Positions 42,123 through 51,820 of a DNA stretch of 64,000 bases are shown in pieces. The position numbers were made by a program, and so were the translations under genes. Every line of letters begins with the position of its first letter. Positions within the stretch are counted from its first letter, which is position 1. This DNA is from Lysobacter arvi (GTDB lineage Bacteria > Pseudomonadota > Gammaproteobacteria > Xanthomonadales > Xanthomonadaceae): contig JARUHG010000003.1 of the NCBI GenBank assembly GCA_031216755.1, forward strand, positions 310,001-374,000, given 5' to 3'. The notes under the pieces are model-generated. The model saw nothing but the letters and a program-made list of their open reading frames with translations, was not told where the DNA came from and ran no database searches.

Positions 42123-44900
42123 ATGTCCCTCGCCCCCTCCTACGATCCCAAGCAGTTCGAAACCCGTCTCTACCAGGAGTGGGAAGCCAGCGGCGTATTC
42201 CAGCCCCGTGGCGAAGGCGAGCCCTATTCGATCCTGCTGCCGCCGCCGAACGTCACCGGCACGCTGCACATGGGCCATGCGTTCCAGCACACGCTGATGG
42301 ACGCGCTGATCCGCTACCACCGCATGCGCGGCTACGACACGCTGTGGCAGATGGGCACCGACCACGCGGGCATCGCCACGGAAATGGTCGTCTCGCGCAA
42401 TCTCGCCGCCGAAGGTTCGGGCGAGACCCGCGACTCGCTGGGCCGCGACGGATTCATCGCGAAGGTCTGGGAGTGGAAGCAGCAGTCCGGCGACACCATC
42501 GAAAAGCAGATGCGCCGCATCGGCGCGTCCGGCGACTGGTCGCGCAGCGTGTTCACCATGGACCCGATGGCCGCCGACGCGGTGATCGAGGCGTTCGTGC
42601 GCCTGTACGAGGACGGCCTGATCTATCGCGGCCAGCGCCTGGTCAACTGGGATCCGGTGCTGAAGACGGCGATCTCCGACCTGGAAGTCGTCAATGAGGA
42701 GGAAGACGGCTTCCTGTGGTCGATCAGCTACCCGCTGACCGACGGCAGCGGCGAGCTCACCGTCGCCACGACGCGCCCGGAAACCATGCTCGGCGACGTC
42801 GCGGTGATGGTGCATCCGCAGGACGAACGCTACACGCACCTGATCGGCAGGACGGTCACGCTGCCGCTCACCGGCCGCGAGATCCCGGTCATCGCCGACG
42901 ACTACGTCGACCGCGAATTCGGCACCGGGGTGGTGAAGGTCACGCCTGCGCACGACTTCAACGACTACGCCGTCGGCCAGCGCCATAACCTGCCGCTGAT
43001 CAACATCTTCACCCCGCTCGCGGCGGTGAACGACAACGCGCCGGAGAAGTACCGCGGTCTCGATCGTTACGAAGCACGCAAGGTCGTGCTCGCCGACCTG
43101 GAAGCGCAGGGCCGCCTGGTGGAGACCAAGCCGCACAAGCTGCAGGTCCCGCGCGGCGATCGCACCGGCCAGGTGATCGAGCCGTACCTCACCGACCAGT
43201 GGTTCGTGAAGATGGACGGCCTCGCGGCGCGCGGCCTCGAGCTTGTCGAAAAGGGCGACGTGAAGTTCGTTCCCGCGAACTGGATCAACACGTATCGCCA
43301 CTGGATGGAAAACATCCAGGACTGGTGCATCAGTCGCCAGCTGTGGTGGGGCCATCGGATCCCGGCGTGGTACGACGACGACGGAAAAATCCATGTCGGC
43401 CGCACCGAAGAGGAAGTGCGCGCCAGGCACGGGCTCGGCTCGAACGTGACGCTCTCGCAGGACAGCGACGTGCTGGAGACGTGGTTCTCCTCGCAACTGT
43501 GGCCGTTCTCCACGATGGGCTGGCCGGACGAAGCGACGATGGCGCAGCGCGGTTTCGACCGCTACCTGCCATCGAGCGTGCTCGTCACCGGCTTCGACAT
43601 CATCTTCTTCTGGGTCGCGCGCATGATCATGGCGACCGACCAGTTCACCGGCCGCGTGCCGTTCCGCGACGTCTACGTGACCGGCCTGATCCGCGATTCG
43701 CACGGCCAGAAGATGTCGAAGTCGAAGGGCAACGTGCTCGATCCGCTGGATCTGATCGACGGCATCTCGCTCGACGACCTCGTCGCCAAGCGCACCGGCG
43801 GCCTGATGCAGCCGAAGATGGCCGAGAAGATCGAGAAGGCCACGCGCAAGGAATTCCCCGAAGGCATTCCGGCCTTCGGCGCCGACGCGTTGCGCTTCAC
43901 CATCGCCGCGCTGGCGACGCACGGCCGTGACATCAAGTTCGACCTCGGCCGCGCCGAAGGCTACAAGAACTTCTGCAACAAGCTGTGGAACGCCACGCGC
44001 TTCGTGCTGATGAACACCGAGGGCGCGAACTTCATCGGCGCGCCGGAGCCGAAGACGGATGCGGAGCGCTGGATCCTCTCGCGCCTGGCGACCGTCGCGG
44101 CCGAAGCCGAGCAGCATTTCGCCGGCTATCGCTTCGATCTGCTCTCGCAGGCGCTGTACGAGTTCGCCTGGAACGAGTTCTGCGACTGGTTCGTCGAACT
44201 CGCCAAACCCGCGCTGCAGGGCGACGACGCCCTCGCGGCAAGCAGCACGCGCCACACGCTGCTGTTCGTGCTCGAGCGCCTGCTGTCGCTGTTGCATCCG
44301 CTGATTCCGTTCGTCACCGAAGAGCTGTGGCAGCAGGTGGCGCCAAAACTCGGCATCGCCGAAAAGACGATCATGCTGCGCCCGTATCCGCAGGCGTCGG
44401 ACTTCGCGGGTCAGGACTACGCCGCGGCCGAGGCCGACGTGGAATGGCTCAAGGCGATGGTGACGTCGCTGCGCAAGATCCGCAGCGAGCTCAACGTGGC
44501 GCCTTCGAAGACCGTGCCCTTGCTGGTCGCCGACGGCAGTCCGAGCGACCGCGAACGCGTGGCGCGTTTCGACTCGCAGCTGCGCTTCCTGACGCGACTG
44601 GACGGCATCGCGGTGCTCGACGACGCGCACGCCGCACCGGCGGCCGCGACGGCGCTGGTGGGCGAGCTGAAGCTGTTCGTGCCGCTGGAAGGGCTGGTCG
44701 ACCTCGGCGCCGAACGCGCGCGCCTGGACAAGGAGCTCAAGCGCGTCGACGGCGAGATCGCCAAGTGCCACAACAAGCTCGCGAGCGAGACCTTCGTCGC
44801 CAATGCGCCGCCGGCGGTGGTCGAACAGGAGCGCAAGCGCCTGGCCGACTGGAACCTCCAGCGCGACGCACTCGCGGTACAGCGGGCGAAGCTCGCGTAA
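42123..44900 (+). CDS. valS: valyl-tRNA synthetase
   Basis: A 925-residue class I synthetase charging tRNA-Val. The HIGH-type motif is HMGH at 49-52 ([20 protein letters not shown]). The CP1 editing domain (about 190-345) contains [20 protein letters not shown] and [20 protein letters not shown]. The [17 protein letters not shown] segment follows, and KMSKS is at 530-534 ([14 protein letters not shown]). The anticodon-binding helical domain follows, then the C-terminal coiled-coil arm (about 860-925, [20 protein letters not shown]). ATG 42123 is the family start. The third gene after pepA and holC, separated by heptamer repeats. Confidence 0.97.
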   Translation: MSLAPSYDPKQFETRLYQEWEASGVFQPRGEGEPYSILLPPPNVTGTLHMGHAFQHTLMDALIRYHRMRGYDTLWQMGTDHAGIATEMVVSRNLAAEGSGETRDSLGRDGFIAKVWEWKQQSGDTIEKQMRRIGASGDWSRSVFTMDPMAADAVIEAFVRLYEDGLIYRGQRLVNWDPVLKTAISDLEVVNEEEDGFLWSISYPLTDGSGELTVATTRPETMLGDVAVMVHPQDERYTHLIGRTVTLPLTGREIPVIADDYVDREFGTGVVKVTPAHDFNDYAVGQRHNLPLINIFTPLAAVNDNAPEKYRGLDRYEARKVVLADLEAQGRLVETKPHKLQVPRGDRTGQVIEPYLTDQWFVKMDGLAARGLELVEKGDVKFVPANWINTYRHWMENIQDWCISRQLWWGHRIPAWYDDDGKIHVGRTEEEVRARHGLGSNVTLSQDSDVLETWFSSQLWPFSTMGWPDEATMAQRGFDRYLPSSVLVTGFDIIFFWVARMIMATDQFTGRVPFRDVYVTGLIRDSHGQKMSKSKGNVLDPLDLIDGISLDDLVAKRTGGLMQPKMAEKIEKATRKEFPEGIPAFGADALRFTIAALATHGRDIKFDLGRAEGYKNFCNKLWNATRFVLMNTEGANFIGAPEPKTDAERWILSRLATVAAEAEQHFAGYRFDLLSQALYEFAWNEFCDWFVELAKPALQGDDALAASSTRHTLLFVLERLLSLLHPLIPFVTEELWQQVAPKLGIAEKTIMLRPYPQASDFAGQDYAAAEADVEWLKAMVTSLRKIRSELNVAPSKTVPLLVADGSPSDRERVARFDSQLRFLTRLDGIAVLDDAHAAPAAATALVGELKLFVPLEGLVDLGAERARLDKELKRVDGEIAKCHNKLASETFVANAPPAVVEQERKRLADWNLQRDALAVQRAKLA

Positions 44901-44908
44901 GGCACGCA

Positions 44909-44936
44909 GGGCAGGCCCGCCGCTGCGGGCCTGCCC
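44909..44936. terminator. bidirectional hairpin after valS
   Basis: A 12-base perfect stem GGGCAGGCCCGC / GCGGGCCTGCCC with loop CGCT lies 9 bases past the valS stop, between valS and the convergent secreted-protein gene. No long T-run. Confidence 0.6.
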
Positions 44937-44977
44937 ATGACGTTCCCGCCGATTCTTCCGAGGCCCTGGAGCGCCCT

Positions 44978-45466
44978 TCAGCGCGAAGGGTCGTCGCGGT
45001 CGAATGCCGTACGCGAGTTGACGTTCTGCGGCGCGATCTCGCGCGAGCGGGCCTCCAGCTCGGCGACGTCGAACGGTTCGAGCGGGCATTGCTCCAGCGA
45101 CGCGGACGGCATGCGGATCGCGGCCCCGCTCAGCTTCACGTAGACGGGCTTGCGGCTGCGCTTTCCGTTCCGGGTGAAGTACACGCCCTGGTGATGGCGC
45201 AGCACGACGACGTTGGCGCCCTTCCGCGCGGCGGCCTCCCCGAGCTTGCGCAGCGCACGCGCGTAATCGACGCCGGGTACGTTGTCGTCCTGCGTGATCT
45301 CGCTGACGCGCTCGCCCACCTCCACGACGACGGCGCCGAGCTTGTCGTGCTCGCAACCGGGCGATTCCCCGACCACGGCGACTGCAGGCTCCATGGCGCG
45401 CAGCAGCATGGCCTGCACGAGCAGCACGACCGCAAGTCCGCATCGCATCGCGCCGATCTTCCCCAT
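44978..45466 (-). CDS. secreted hypothetical protein
   Basis: Up to 162 residues with a signal peptide (RCGLAVVLLVQAMLLRAMEP, cut probably near AVA). ATG 45448 would give a more normal start (MRCGLAVVLLVQ) than ATG 45466. The mature part contains VVVEVGERVSEITQDDNVPG, a helix YARALRKLGEAAARKGANVV and a basic strand pair GVYFTRNGKRSRKPVYVKLS, resembling small periplasmic proteins of the YbjQ/RcsF-like size class, though without a firm family. Two Cys could form a disulfide. It is the last gene of the pssA-holD-rimI string, 34 bases after rimI. Confidence 0.7.
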   Translation of the reverse strand: MGKIGAMRCGLAVVLLVQAMLLRAMEPAVAVVGESPGCEHDKLGAVVVEVGERVSEITQDDNVPGVDYARALRKLGEAAARKGANVVVLRHHQGVYFTRNGKRSRKPVYVKLSGAAIRMPSASLEQCPLEPFDVAELEARSREIAPQNVNSRTAFDRDDPSR

Positions 45467-45500
45467 GCCGCCTCCCTACGCCGGTGGATGTCGCGCCCGC

Positions 45501-45995
45501 TCAGTCTTCCGGCGGCAGCAACTCGATCGCCATGACCAGGGCATCTTCCCGACCGTCGCGCGCGGGGTAGTAACGCGGGCGGCGGCCGATTTCGTTGAAC
45601 CCTTCCGAATGGTAGAGCGCGATCGCACCCGCGTTGGACGGGCGCACCTCCAAAAAGACGCGCTCGGCGTGGCGGCCGCGCGCGACGCGGACCAGCGCGC
45701 GCAACAACTGGCGGCCCAGCCCCTGCCCCTGGAAGTTCGGATCGATGCAGATGTTGAGCACGTGCGCTTCGTCGGCGGCGATGCTCATCAGGAAGTAACC
45801 GATGATGCGGCCTTCGCGCTGCATCACCCACGCCGGGTAATCGGCGCGCAGGCAGTCGCGGAAGATGCCGACCGTCCACGGGAATTCGTAGGCGCGGATC
45901 TCGACGGCGTGGACGGCGTCCAGGTCGTCCTCCCGCATCGGCCGCAGCGCGCCGGAAAGCGGACGTTGCCCGGCTTCGGAGGCGAGCGCGTTCAT
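45501..45995 (-). CDS. rimI: ribosomal protein S18 alanine N-acetyltransferase RimI
   Basis: A 164-residue GNAT enzyme that acetylates the N-terminal Ala of ribosomal protein S18. Motifs: LRPMREDDLDAVHAVEIRAY, FPWTVGIFRDCLRADYPAWV, the acetyl-CoA loop PNFQGQGLGRQLLRALVRVA, and VFLEVRPSNAGAIALYHSEG followed by FNEIGRRPRYYP, all typical of RimI. ATG 45995 overlaps the stop of the upstream holD-like gene (ATGA), the same neighbour as in E. coli. An earlier in-frame ATG at 46034 would lie inside that gene. Confidence 0.92.
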   Translation of the reverse strand: MNALASEAGQRPLSGALRPMREDDLDAVHAVEIRAYEFPWTVGIFRDCLRADYPAWVMQREGRIIGYFLMSIAADEAHVLNICIDPNFQGQGLGRQLLRALVRVARGRHAERVFLEVRPSNAGAIALYHSEGFNEIGRRPRYYPARDGREDALVMAIELLPPED

Positions 45996-46414
45996 TCGCG
46001 CGACGTCCGGCGCAACGCCCGCAGGCGCGGCCACAAGGCGCGTTTGGCGGCGGCGTTGCCGCGCAGGGCGGCGACATCGCCGACGAGGGCCATGACGCGC
46101 GTTTCGTCCGCACCGCCCGCCGCACGCAGCACGGCGTGGAGGAGGCGATCGCCCTGCCCGCGCAGTGACGCCGGCGTGGCGGCCGGGCGCGTCGGCGCGG
46201 GACGCGAGGGGCGATCGTCGCGGGCGAGCAGCGCCGCCGCCTCGCGCATGGCGTTGCGCGGGCCCGACGGTGCCGGGGCGTCGTCATCGCCGCGCGCGTG
46301 GAAGCCATCGGGCTGCCGTTCCGCCGCGAGCGCGTCGGCCGGGGCGATGGACCACACCGTGTGGCCCATGGCTTCCAGCCATTCGCGCTGCTCGGCGGTC
46401 CACAGCTCGCTCAT
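45992..46414 (-). CDS. holD: divergent DNA polymerase III psi subunit (HolD-like)
   Basis: A 140-residue protein not obvious from simple similarity. Its N-terminus EQREWLEAMGHTVWSIAPAD parallels the chi-binding start of E. coli psi (DWQLQQLGITQWSLRRPGAL). A middle segment LLHAVLRAAGGADETRVMAL parallels psi's DVLRALTVSPDQVLQL, and the C-terminal LRGNAAAKRALWPRLRALRR parallels LRANPTARAALWQQI. A variable Pro/Ala-rich stretch of about 50 residues separates the ends. It overlaps rimI by four bases, the E. coli holD-rimI arrangement, and begins at ATG 46414 overlapping pssA (ATGA). Psi links chi to the tau/gamma clamp loader. Assignment rests on aligned motifs plus gene order. Confidence 0.75.
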   Translation of the reverse strand: MSELWTAEQREWLEAMGHTVWSIAPADALAAERQPDGFHARGDDDAPAPSGPRNAMREAAALLARDDRPSRPAPTRPAATPASLRGQGDRLLHAVLRAAGGADETRVMALVGDVAALRGNAAAKRALWPRLRALRRTSRE

Positions 46415-47187
46415 GGCGTGGCCTCGGATACGGGCGCGCGGCGCACGCGACGGAACGCGGCATACGCCGGACCGGACAGCGCGTACAAGGCGCCGATCGC
46501 CAGCAGCACGCGCGGGGGGTCGATGGCGATGCCCACCAGTACCGCGAGCACGACGACGATCGCGAGGAACGGCACGCGATCGTGCCGCGGGCCGCCGCCC
46601 TTGAAACTGAAGTAGCGCAGCCGGCTGACCATCAGCAGGCCGGCGACGAGGGTCACGCCCAGCGCGAGATAGCGCAGTTGCTCGCCCGTGTAGCCCAGGT
46701 CGTCGCAGGTCCAGACGAAGCTGGCGACGAGCCCCGCGGCCGCCGGACTGGCCAGGCCGATGAACCACCGCTTGTCGACGGTGCCCACCTGCGAGTTGAA
46801 TCGCGCCAGCCGCAACGCGGCGCAGGCGGCGTACACGAACGCCGCGACCCAGCCGATCTTGCCCGGGATGGGGCCGTCCAGCCGCATTTCCTGCAGCGCC
46901 CAGTGGTACATCACCAGTGCCGGGGCCAGGCCGAAGCTGACCAGGTCGGCCAGCGAGTCGTACTGCACGCCGAATTCGCTCTGCGTGTTGGTCAGGCGCG
47001 CCACGCGGCCGTCCAGCCCGTCGAGGATGCCGGCGACGAACACCGCGATGCAGGCGTCGTCGAAGCGGCCCTGGGTCGCGGCGATGATCGCGTAGAAGCC
47101 GGCGAACAGGCCGCCGGTGGTGAACAGGTTGGGCAGCAGGTAGATCCCGCGGCCGCGTGGGCGCGGGGTCGGTTGCGTTTCGTCCAT
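46411..47187 (-). CDS. pssA: CDP-diacylglycerol-serine O-phosphatidyltransferase PssA
   Basis: A 258-residue integral membrane enzyme (type II PssA) making phosphatidylserine from CDP-diacylglycerol and serine, the precursor of phosphatidylethanolamine. The CDP-alcohol transferase signature D-G-x2-A-R-x8-G-x3-D-x3-D is present as LDGLDGRVARLTNTQSEFGV followed by QYDSLADL. About seven hydrophobic segments, beginning IYLLPNLFTTGGLFAGFYAI. ATG 47187 was chosen; ATG 47205 (MPTAPH) is an alternative, and neither has a strong ribosome-binding site. First gene of the overlapping string pssA-holD-rimI. Confidence 0.93.
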   Translation of the reverse strand: MDETQPTPRPRGRGIYLLPNLFTTGGLFAGFYAIIAATQGRFDDACIAVFVAGILDGLDGRVARLTNTQSEFGVQYDSLADLVSFGLAPALVMYHWALQEMRLDGPIPGKIGWVAAFVYAACAALRLARFNSQVGTVDKRWFIGLASPAAAGLVASFVWTCDDLGYTGEQLRYLALGVTLVAGLLMVSRLRYFSFKGGGPRHDRVPFLAIVVVLAVLVGIAIDPPRVLLAIGALYALSGPAYAAFRRVRRAPVSEATP

Positions 47188-47412
47188 GTGGGGGGCAGTC
47201 GGCATGTCGGATCGGGGAAGCGGCGGACCGCGACGGGAAAGTGTAAGTCCATCGGCGCGCCGCCCGGCATTCCTCCACCGCCGCCCACGTCGCGCCGACA
47301 ACGAGACCGGGTCCACATATGTGCACCCCGTCGTCACGCCGCGCTTGCCTGTGGGCGGTCGCGATGCTGCAATCGCGGCCATCCCCCGTCCGACCGAGCC
47401 CCGGAGCCCCGC

Positions 47413-47826
47413 ATGTCCAAGCTGTTCCGTCTGCTGCCCGGCCTCGTCGCCGGCCTGAGCCTGCTCTGCGCCACCCCGGCCTTCGCCGCGAAGGTGTACC
47501 AGTGGAAGGACGCCAAGGGAGTCACCCACTATTCCGACGCGCCGCCGCCGGACCAGAACATCAAGGGCCGCAACCTCGCCGACAAGGGCGGCACGCCGGC
47601 GCAGAGCACGCAGCCGGCAGTCAAGCCGGTCGCGAACGCCAACTGCACCAACGCCCGCAGCAACCTGTCCGTCCTCCAGGGCGCGGGTGAAGTCACGATC
47701 GACGAGAACAAGGACGGCAAGCCGGACCGCAACCTGAGCCAGACGGAGCGCGCCAACCGCACCGCGCTCGCCGAGGCGCAGATCAAGACCTATTGCGACA
47801 GTCCGACGGTCGCGAGCGGCGGCTGA
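47413..47826 (+). CDS. secreted DUF4124-domain protein
   Basis: A 137-residue periplasmic protein: signal peptide (MSKLFRLLPGLVAGLSLLCA, cut after AFA), then the DUF4124 core KVYQWKDAKGVTHYSDAPPP (about 27-46) with its conserved Tyr, Trp, Asp and Gly, and a C-terminal charged helix with two Cys (NANCTNARSNLSVLQ and IKTYCDS) likely to form a disulfide. The domain is common in Xanthomonadaceae and its function is unknown. ATG 47413 is the start; the long upstream frame is a shadow of pssA. It is a single-gene unit with a terminator behind. Confidence 0.85.
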   Translation: MSKLFRLLPGLVAGLSLLCATPAFAAKVYQWKDAKGVTHYSDAPPPDQNIKGRNLADKGGTPAQSTQPAVKPVANANCTNARSNLSVLQGAGEVTIDENKDGKPDRNLSQTERANRTALAEAQIKTYCDSPTVASGG

Positions 47827-47856
47827 CCGGCCCGCCACCCTACGCGCCTTCCGATC

Positions 47857-47880
47857 GAAGCCGGCCTCGTGGCCGGCTTC
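47857..47880 (+). terminator. intrinsic terminator after the DUF4124 gene
   Basis: A perfect stem GAAGCCGGCC / GGCCGGCTTC with loop TCGT, followed by TTCGTTT, lies 30 bases past the stop. It is a clear rho-independent terminator ahead of proS. Confidence 0.8.
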
Positions 47881-47970
47881 TTCGTTTCCTGCGTACGGCA
47901 GGCCGCGCCGGCGGTGCCGGGAACGCATGGCAGAATGGCCGCTTCCCTTACGTTCGAAAGCCCCACGCCG

Positions 47971-49683
47971 ATGCGCCTGTCGCAGTTCCACCTCCACACC
48001 AGCAAGGAAACCCCCGCCGAGGCCGAGATCGTCAGCCACAAGCTGATGCTCAAGGCCGGCATGATCCGCAAGCTCGCCGCCGGCCTGTACACCTGGTCGC
48101 CGCTGGGCCTGCGCGTGCTGCGCAAGGTCGAGCGCGCCGTGCGCGAGGAGATGAACGCCGCCGGGGCCATCGAAGTGCTGATGCCGGCCGTGCAGCCGAA
48201 GGAACTGTGGGAGGAAACCGGCCGCTGGGAGAAGTTCGGCGGTCAGCTGCTGAAGATGAAGGACCGCAAGGACGCCTGGTACTGCTACGGCCCCACGCAC
48301 GAGGAAGTCATCACCGACTTCGCCCGCAACGAGCTGTCCAGCTACAAGCAGCTGCCGGTCAACTTCTACCAGATCCAGACCAAGTTCCGCGACGAGATCC
48401 GCCCGCGCTTCGGCGTGATGCGCGCGCGCGAGTTCCTGATGAAGGACAGCTATTCCTTCCACGTCAGCGACGAGGACCTGGCGCGCGAATACCGGAACAT
48501 GTACGACACCTACGGCCGCATCTTCACGCGCCTGGGGCTGAAGTTCCGCGCCGTGTCGGCCGACAGCGGCGCGATCGGCGGCGCGGTGTCGCACGAGTTC
48601 CAGGTGCTCGCCGACTCGGGCGAAGACGCGATCTTCTTCTCCGACGGCTCCGACTACGCGGCGAACGTGGAACTGGCCGAGGCGATCTCGCCCGGTCCGC
48701 GCCCCGCCGCGACCGAAGCGATGCGCAGGATCGACACGCCGCACCAGAAGACCTGCGAGGACGTGGCCGCGCTGATGGGCATCACGCTCGATCGCACGGT
48801 GAAATCGGTGGCGGTCATCGGCGCCGACGCCGAAGGCAACCCGCAGTTCGTGCTCGCGCTCGTGCGCGGCGATCACGTCGTCAACGAAGTGAAGCTCGGC
48901 AAGCTTGCGGGCCTGGCGGGCTATCGTTCGGCGACCGAAGCCGAGATCCTCGACCACCTTGGCAGCGAGCCGGGCTTCCTCGGCCCGGTGAAACCCGCCA
49001 AGGCGATCCGCGTCGTCGCCGACCGCACCGTCGCGGCGATGGCCGACTTCGTCGTGGGCGCCAACGAGAAGGGCTTCCATCTGGCGGGCGTGAACTGGGG
49101 CCGCGACCTGCCCGAACCCGATGACGTCGCCGACATCCGCAACGTCGTCGAAGGCGACCCCTCGCCCGACGGCAAGGGCACGCTGCAGGTCGCGCGCGGC
49201 ATCGAGGTCGGCCACGTGTTCCAGCTCGGCAGCAAATACGCCGAAGCCCTCAAGCTCACCGTGCTCGACGCCAACGGCAAGGCGGCCACGCCCGTGATGG
49301 GCTGCTACGGCATCGGCGTGTCGCGCATCGTCGCGGCCGCGATCGAGCAGAACTTCGACGAGAACGGCATCGTCTGGCCGGAGCCGATGGCGCCGTGGCA
49401 GGCCGTGGTGTGCGTGATCAATCCAAAGAACGACGCGGCCGTCGCCGAAGCGGCGCAGGCGCTGTATCGCGACCTCAACGCAGCCGGCGTGGAAACCGCG
49501 CTCGACGATCGCGGCCTGCGCCCCGGCGCGATGTTCGCCGACATGGAACTGATCGGCATCCCGCATCGGATCGTCGTCTCCGAGCGCGGCCTCGCCGCAG
49601 GCACGTTCGAATATCGCCACCGCCAGGCGAGCGAGGCGGAAAACCTCGACCGCGCGGGGGTCTTCGGCAAGTTCGGCAAGTAA
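47971..49683 (+). CDS. proS: prolyl-tRNA synthetase (bacterial type)
   Basis: A 570-residue class II synthetase charging tRNA-Pro. Motif 1 region [24 protein letters not shown], motif 2 [20 protein letters not shown], then the YbaK-like editing insertion typical of the E. coli type (about 230-385, [20 protein letters not shown] to [12 protein letters not shown]). Motif 3 is [19 protein letters not shown] near 440, and the anticodon-binding domain ends the protein ([40 protein letters not shown]). ATG 47971 is the family start [15 protein letters not shown]; the frame extends upstream without conservation. It stands alone between two terminators. Confidence 0.97.
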   Translation: MRLSQFHLHTSKETPAEAEIVSHKLMLKAGMIRKLAAGLYTWSPLGLRVLRKVERAVREEMNAAGAIEVLMPAVQPKELWEETGRWEKFGGQLLKMKDRKDAWYCYGPTHEEVITDFARNELSSYKQLPVNFYQIQTKFRDEIRPRFGVMRAREFLMKDSYSFHVSDEDLAREYRNMYDTYGRIFTRLGLKFRAVSADSGAIGGAVSHEFQVLADSGEDAIFFSDGSDYAANVELAEAISPGPRPAATEAMRRIDTPHQKTCEDVAALMGITLDRTVKSVAVIGADAEGNPQFVLALVRGDHVVNEVKLGKLAGLAGYRSATEAEILDHLGSEPGFLGPVKPAKAIRVVADRTVAAMADFVVGANEKGFHLAGVNWGRDLPEPDDVADIRNVVEGDPSPDGKGTLQVARGIEVGHVFQLGSKYAEALKLTVLDANGKAATPVMGCYGIGVSRIVAAAIEQNFDENGIVWPEPMAPWQAVVCVINPKNDAAVAEAAQALYRDLNAAGVETALDDRGLRPGAMFADMELIGIPHRIVVSERGLAAGTFEYRHRQASEAENLDRAGVFGKFGK

Positions 49684-49693
49684 GCGCCTGGTG

Positions 49694-49718
49694 CCCCTCT
49701 CCCGTTGCGGGAGAGGGG
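49694..49718. terminator. hairpin after proS, common dispersed palindrome
   Basis: A perfect stem CCCCTCTCCCG / CGGGAGAGGGG with loop TTG lies 10 bases past the proS stop. It is likely to end the proS transcript, although no T-run follows. This sequence is common as an intergenic palindrome in related genomes. Confidence 0.55.
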
Positions 49719-49846
49719 TTGCGGCAAGACCGAATCCCGGCGGCGCCGTTCGTTTACGCCGCCGGACGCCGGCGACTATCATCGGGAAATCCGCCGCATC
49801 GACGGCCGCGATCATTCCCCGCTATCCCGTACGCTCCGGAGGCTTT

Positions 49847-50215
49847 ATGTCGATCAATCTCGATTCCCTCTCCGCGAAGGAACTCGACGCGCTGATCAGC
49901 CAGGCGAAGAAGCGCAAGAACACGCTCAGCAAGCGAAAGCCGATCGCGGTTGTGCGGAGCAAGCTCACGCAACTGGCGAAGGCCGAGGGTTACACCATCG
50001 CCGAACTGTTCGGCGGCGCGGCGACGGCCGCGCCTGCGCGCGCGTCGAAGGCGCCCGCCCGGAAGCCTTCGAAGAACGCCGGCAAGACCGTGGCGCCGAA
50101 GTACCGCAACCCGGCCAACCCGTCGGAAACCTGGGCCGGGCGCGGCAAGCAGCCGCGCTGGCTGGCGGCGCAGACGAGCGCGGGGAAGAAGCTCGAGGAT
50201 TTCCTGATCCGCTGA
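49847..50215 (+). CDS. H-NS family nucleoid protein
   Basis: A 122-residue histone-like protein. The N-terminal helix (INLDSLSAKELDALISQAKK) drives oligomerisation, followed by a charged helix (VRSKLTQLAKAEGYTIAELF) and an Ala/Pro/Lys linker. The C-terminal DNA-binding domain is KYRNPANPSETWAGRGKQPR, which carries the H-NS core motif, followed by WLAAQTSAGKKLEDFLIR. Such proteins silence AT-rich acquired DNA, relevant to the lower-GC RHS cargo in this window. ATG 49847 is preceded by CGGAGG. Single gene with its own terminator. Confidence 0.92.
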   Translation: MSINLDSLSAKELDALISQAKKRKNTLSKRKPIAVVRSKLTQLAKAEGYTIAELFGGAATAAPARASKAPARKPSKNAGKTVAPKYRNPANPSETWAGRGKQPRWLAAQTSAGKKLEDFLIR

Positions 50216-50243
50216 TCGCTGCCGATCACGCGCGTCTTTCACG

Positions 50244-50266
50244 AACGCCGGCCTCGCGCCGGCGTT
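50244..50266 (+). terminator. intrinsic terminator after the H-NS gene
   Basis: A stem AACGCCGGC / GCCGGCGTT with loop CTCGC, followed by TCCGTTTTC, lies 28 bases past the stop. Good rho-independent signal. Confidence 0.75.
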
Positions 50267-50303
50267 TCCGTTTTCGATTCCGGTTCCCGCCGGCATCGAG
50301 AAT

Positions 50304-50443
50304 GGATTCCAGCTTTCGCTGGAATGACGATGAGGTGGCTGCCGGCGCAGAAGTGCCCGTGCGTTGCGGGCCTGGATCCCGGTCTTCGCCGGGACGGCTT
50401 CGGGAACGCTCTCTGCTAATCGCGAATCCCGGACCCGAATCCC
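50304..50443. repeat. cluster of dRS3-like and heptamer repeats
   Basis: ATTCCAGC-tttc-GCTGGAAT followed by GACG (50306-50329), a second palindrome GATCCCGG-tcttc-CCGGGAC (50375-50395), and CGAATCCCGGACCCGAATCC (from about 50420) lie between the H-NS gene and the ThrE-like exporter. The first has the same ATTCC-N-GGAAT plan as the ends of the element at 23196-23480; the last is the reverse of the GATTCGG heptamer. Confidence 0.65.
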
Positions 50444-50448
50444 GAAAC

Positions 50449-51699
50449 TCAGAGATTCCGTCTCGCCGGCAGCAGCAGATTGCCGAACAGCAATCCGGCG
50501 ATCAGCGCCAGCAGGATATTGAGCACCGCCAGCATCGCGGCCTGCCCCGCATCGATGTCCTGCTGCTGGATCAGCGTCAGCAGGCCACGCAGGCTCACGC
50601 TGCCAGGCACCAGCATGATGATGCCGGGCACGCGCAGGACCGCGCCGGGGCGGTTCCACCAGCGCGCGTAGGCGTTGCCCGCGGCCGTGAGGACGAGCGC
50701 GGCGAGGAAGATGCCCGCGGGGCTCCCGAACGCCTGTCCGCCGAAACGCGAGATGAGGTAACCGCCAGCGGCGGCGGCCATCACCTTGGGGTAGTCGCGC
50801 CACTGCGCCCGGAACAGCACGGCGAACGCGAACGCCGCCGCCACCAGCGCGCCCCACTCCACCCAGACCGGCTGCGGGCGCGACGCACGCACCTGCGCAT
50901 GCAGCCCGACCACGTCCGCCAGGTACAGCGCGATCACCGTGCCGATGGCCAGTTTGAGCACCGTCGTCACCGCACCGGCGAACCGCGCCGTGCCGGACAC
51001 CAGATGCTGGCTGGTCAGCTCGTTCATCGCGTTGGTCAGCGCCATTCCGGGCAGCAGCACGATCAGCGAGGCGATGATCACCGTGTTCTGGTTCAGCGGC
51101 GCGACGTACGAGGCCACCAGCAGCGTCACGATGGCGGCGAACATCGCCGTCACCGCCTCGAGCGCTTCCTTGAAGCGCGGGTGCAGTTCGGACCATTGCA
51201 CGAGCAGGCCGATCATCAACCCGTTGAGGCCCGCCACGCCGATGTCCAGCCAGGGCAGGCGCAGTACGCCGGCGATGCCGACCGCGGCCAGCCCGTAGGC
51301 CAGCACCTGCATCGCGCGGGAGCGTCGCGTCGGCGGCATGTCCAGTGCGCTCATCTGCGCATGCGCTTCGACCAGTCCAAGCTGCCCGGCGAGCACTTCC
51401 TCGGCGATGCGATCGGTTTCTGCCAGGCGATGCAAATCCGTCTCGCCCGGCGGCAGGCGGATCACGCGCGTGGTGTCGCTCTCGCCCGGCCCGCGCTGCG
51501 GATCGGAAAAGGTGAGGATCAGGCCCGTCGGGTTGGACCAGGGCTCGCACTCCAGCCGCAGCCGATGCGCGACCGCGCTGATCGCACCTTCCAGGCGCTG
51601 CGCCGTGGTGCCGTAGGCATGCAGGCGTTCGGCCAGCTCGATCACGAAATCGATGCGTGCGGCGTAACTGGCGGCGCTCAGGGGGGGCGGGTTCGACAT
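50449..51699 (-). CDS. ThrE-type threonine/serine exporter-like protein
   Basis: A 416-residue membrane protein combining both halves of the ThrE family: an N-terminal cytoplasmic DUF1212 region (about 10-125, FVIELAERLHAYGTTAQRLE, SAVAHRLRLECEPWSNPTGL) that has Gly-Thr-Thr at the active position of the domain, and about ten hydrophobic segments (ITLLVASYVAPLNQNTVIIA; LIVLLPGMALTNAMNELTSQ; GGYLISRFGGQAFGSPAGIF; PGIIMLVPGSVSLRGLLTLI). In Corynebacterium ThrE exports threonine and serine; in other bacteria the substrate is less certain. ATG 51699 is the family start. It is divergent from the Mla operon. Confidence 0.88.
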   Translation of the reverse strand: MSNPPPLSAASYAARIDFVIELAERLHAYGTTAQRLEGAISAVAHRLRLECEPWSNPTGLILTFSDPQRGPGESDTTRVIRLPPGETDLHRLAETDRIAEEVLAGQLGLVEAHAQMSALDMPPTRRSRAMQVLAYGLAAVGIAGVLRLPWLDIGVAGLNGLMIGLLVQWSELHPRFKEALEAVTAMFAAIVTLLVASYVAPLNQNTVIIASLIVLLPGMALTNAMNELTSQHLVSGTARFAGAVTTVLKLAIGTVIALYLADVVGLHAQVRASRPQPVWVEWGALVAAAFAFAVLFRAQWRDYPKVMAAAAGGYLISRFGGQAFGSPAGIFLAALVLTAAGNAYARWWNRPGAVLRVPGIIMLVPGSVSLRGLLTLIQQQDIDAGQAAMLAVLNILLALIAGLLFGNLLLPARRNL

Positions 51700-51820
51700 G
51701 CGCGAAGCATCGCACGCGACCGCATCGGCTTACAGCAGGCAGACGACACCCTTCGCGCCGCGTTCGCGGCGGCCACGATACGCAGGCTGCTATCCTCCGC
51801 GACATGCCCTGGCCCGCCCG

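Noticed and set aside
42108..45443. A 1111-codon open frame antisense to valS
   Set aside because: It is a mirror of valS codon bias with no family features.
46411..49815. A long minus-strand frame joining pssA to sequence antisense to proS
   Set aside because: Only the part up to 47187 encodes PssA; the rest is antisense to proS and the DUF4124 gene.
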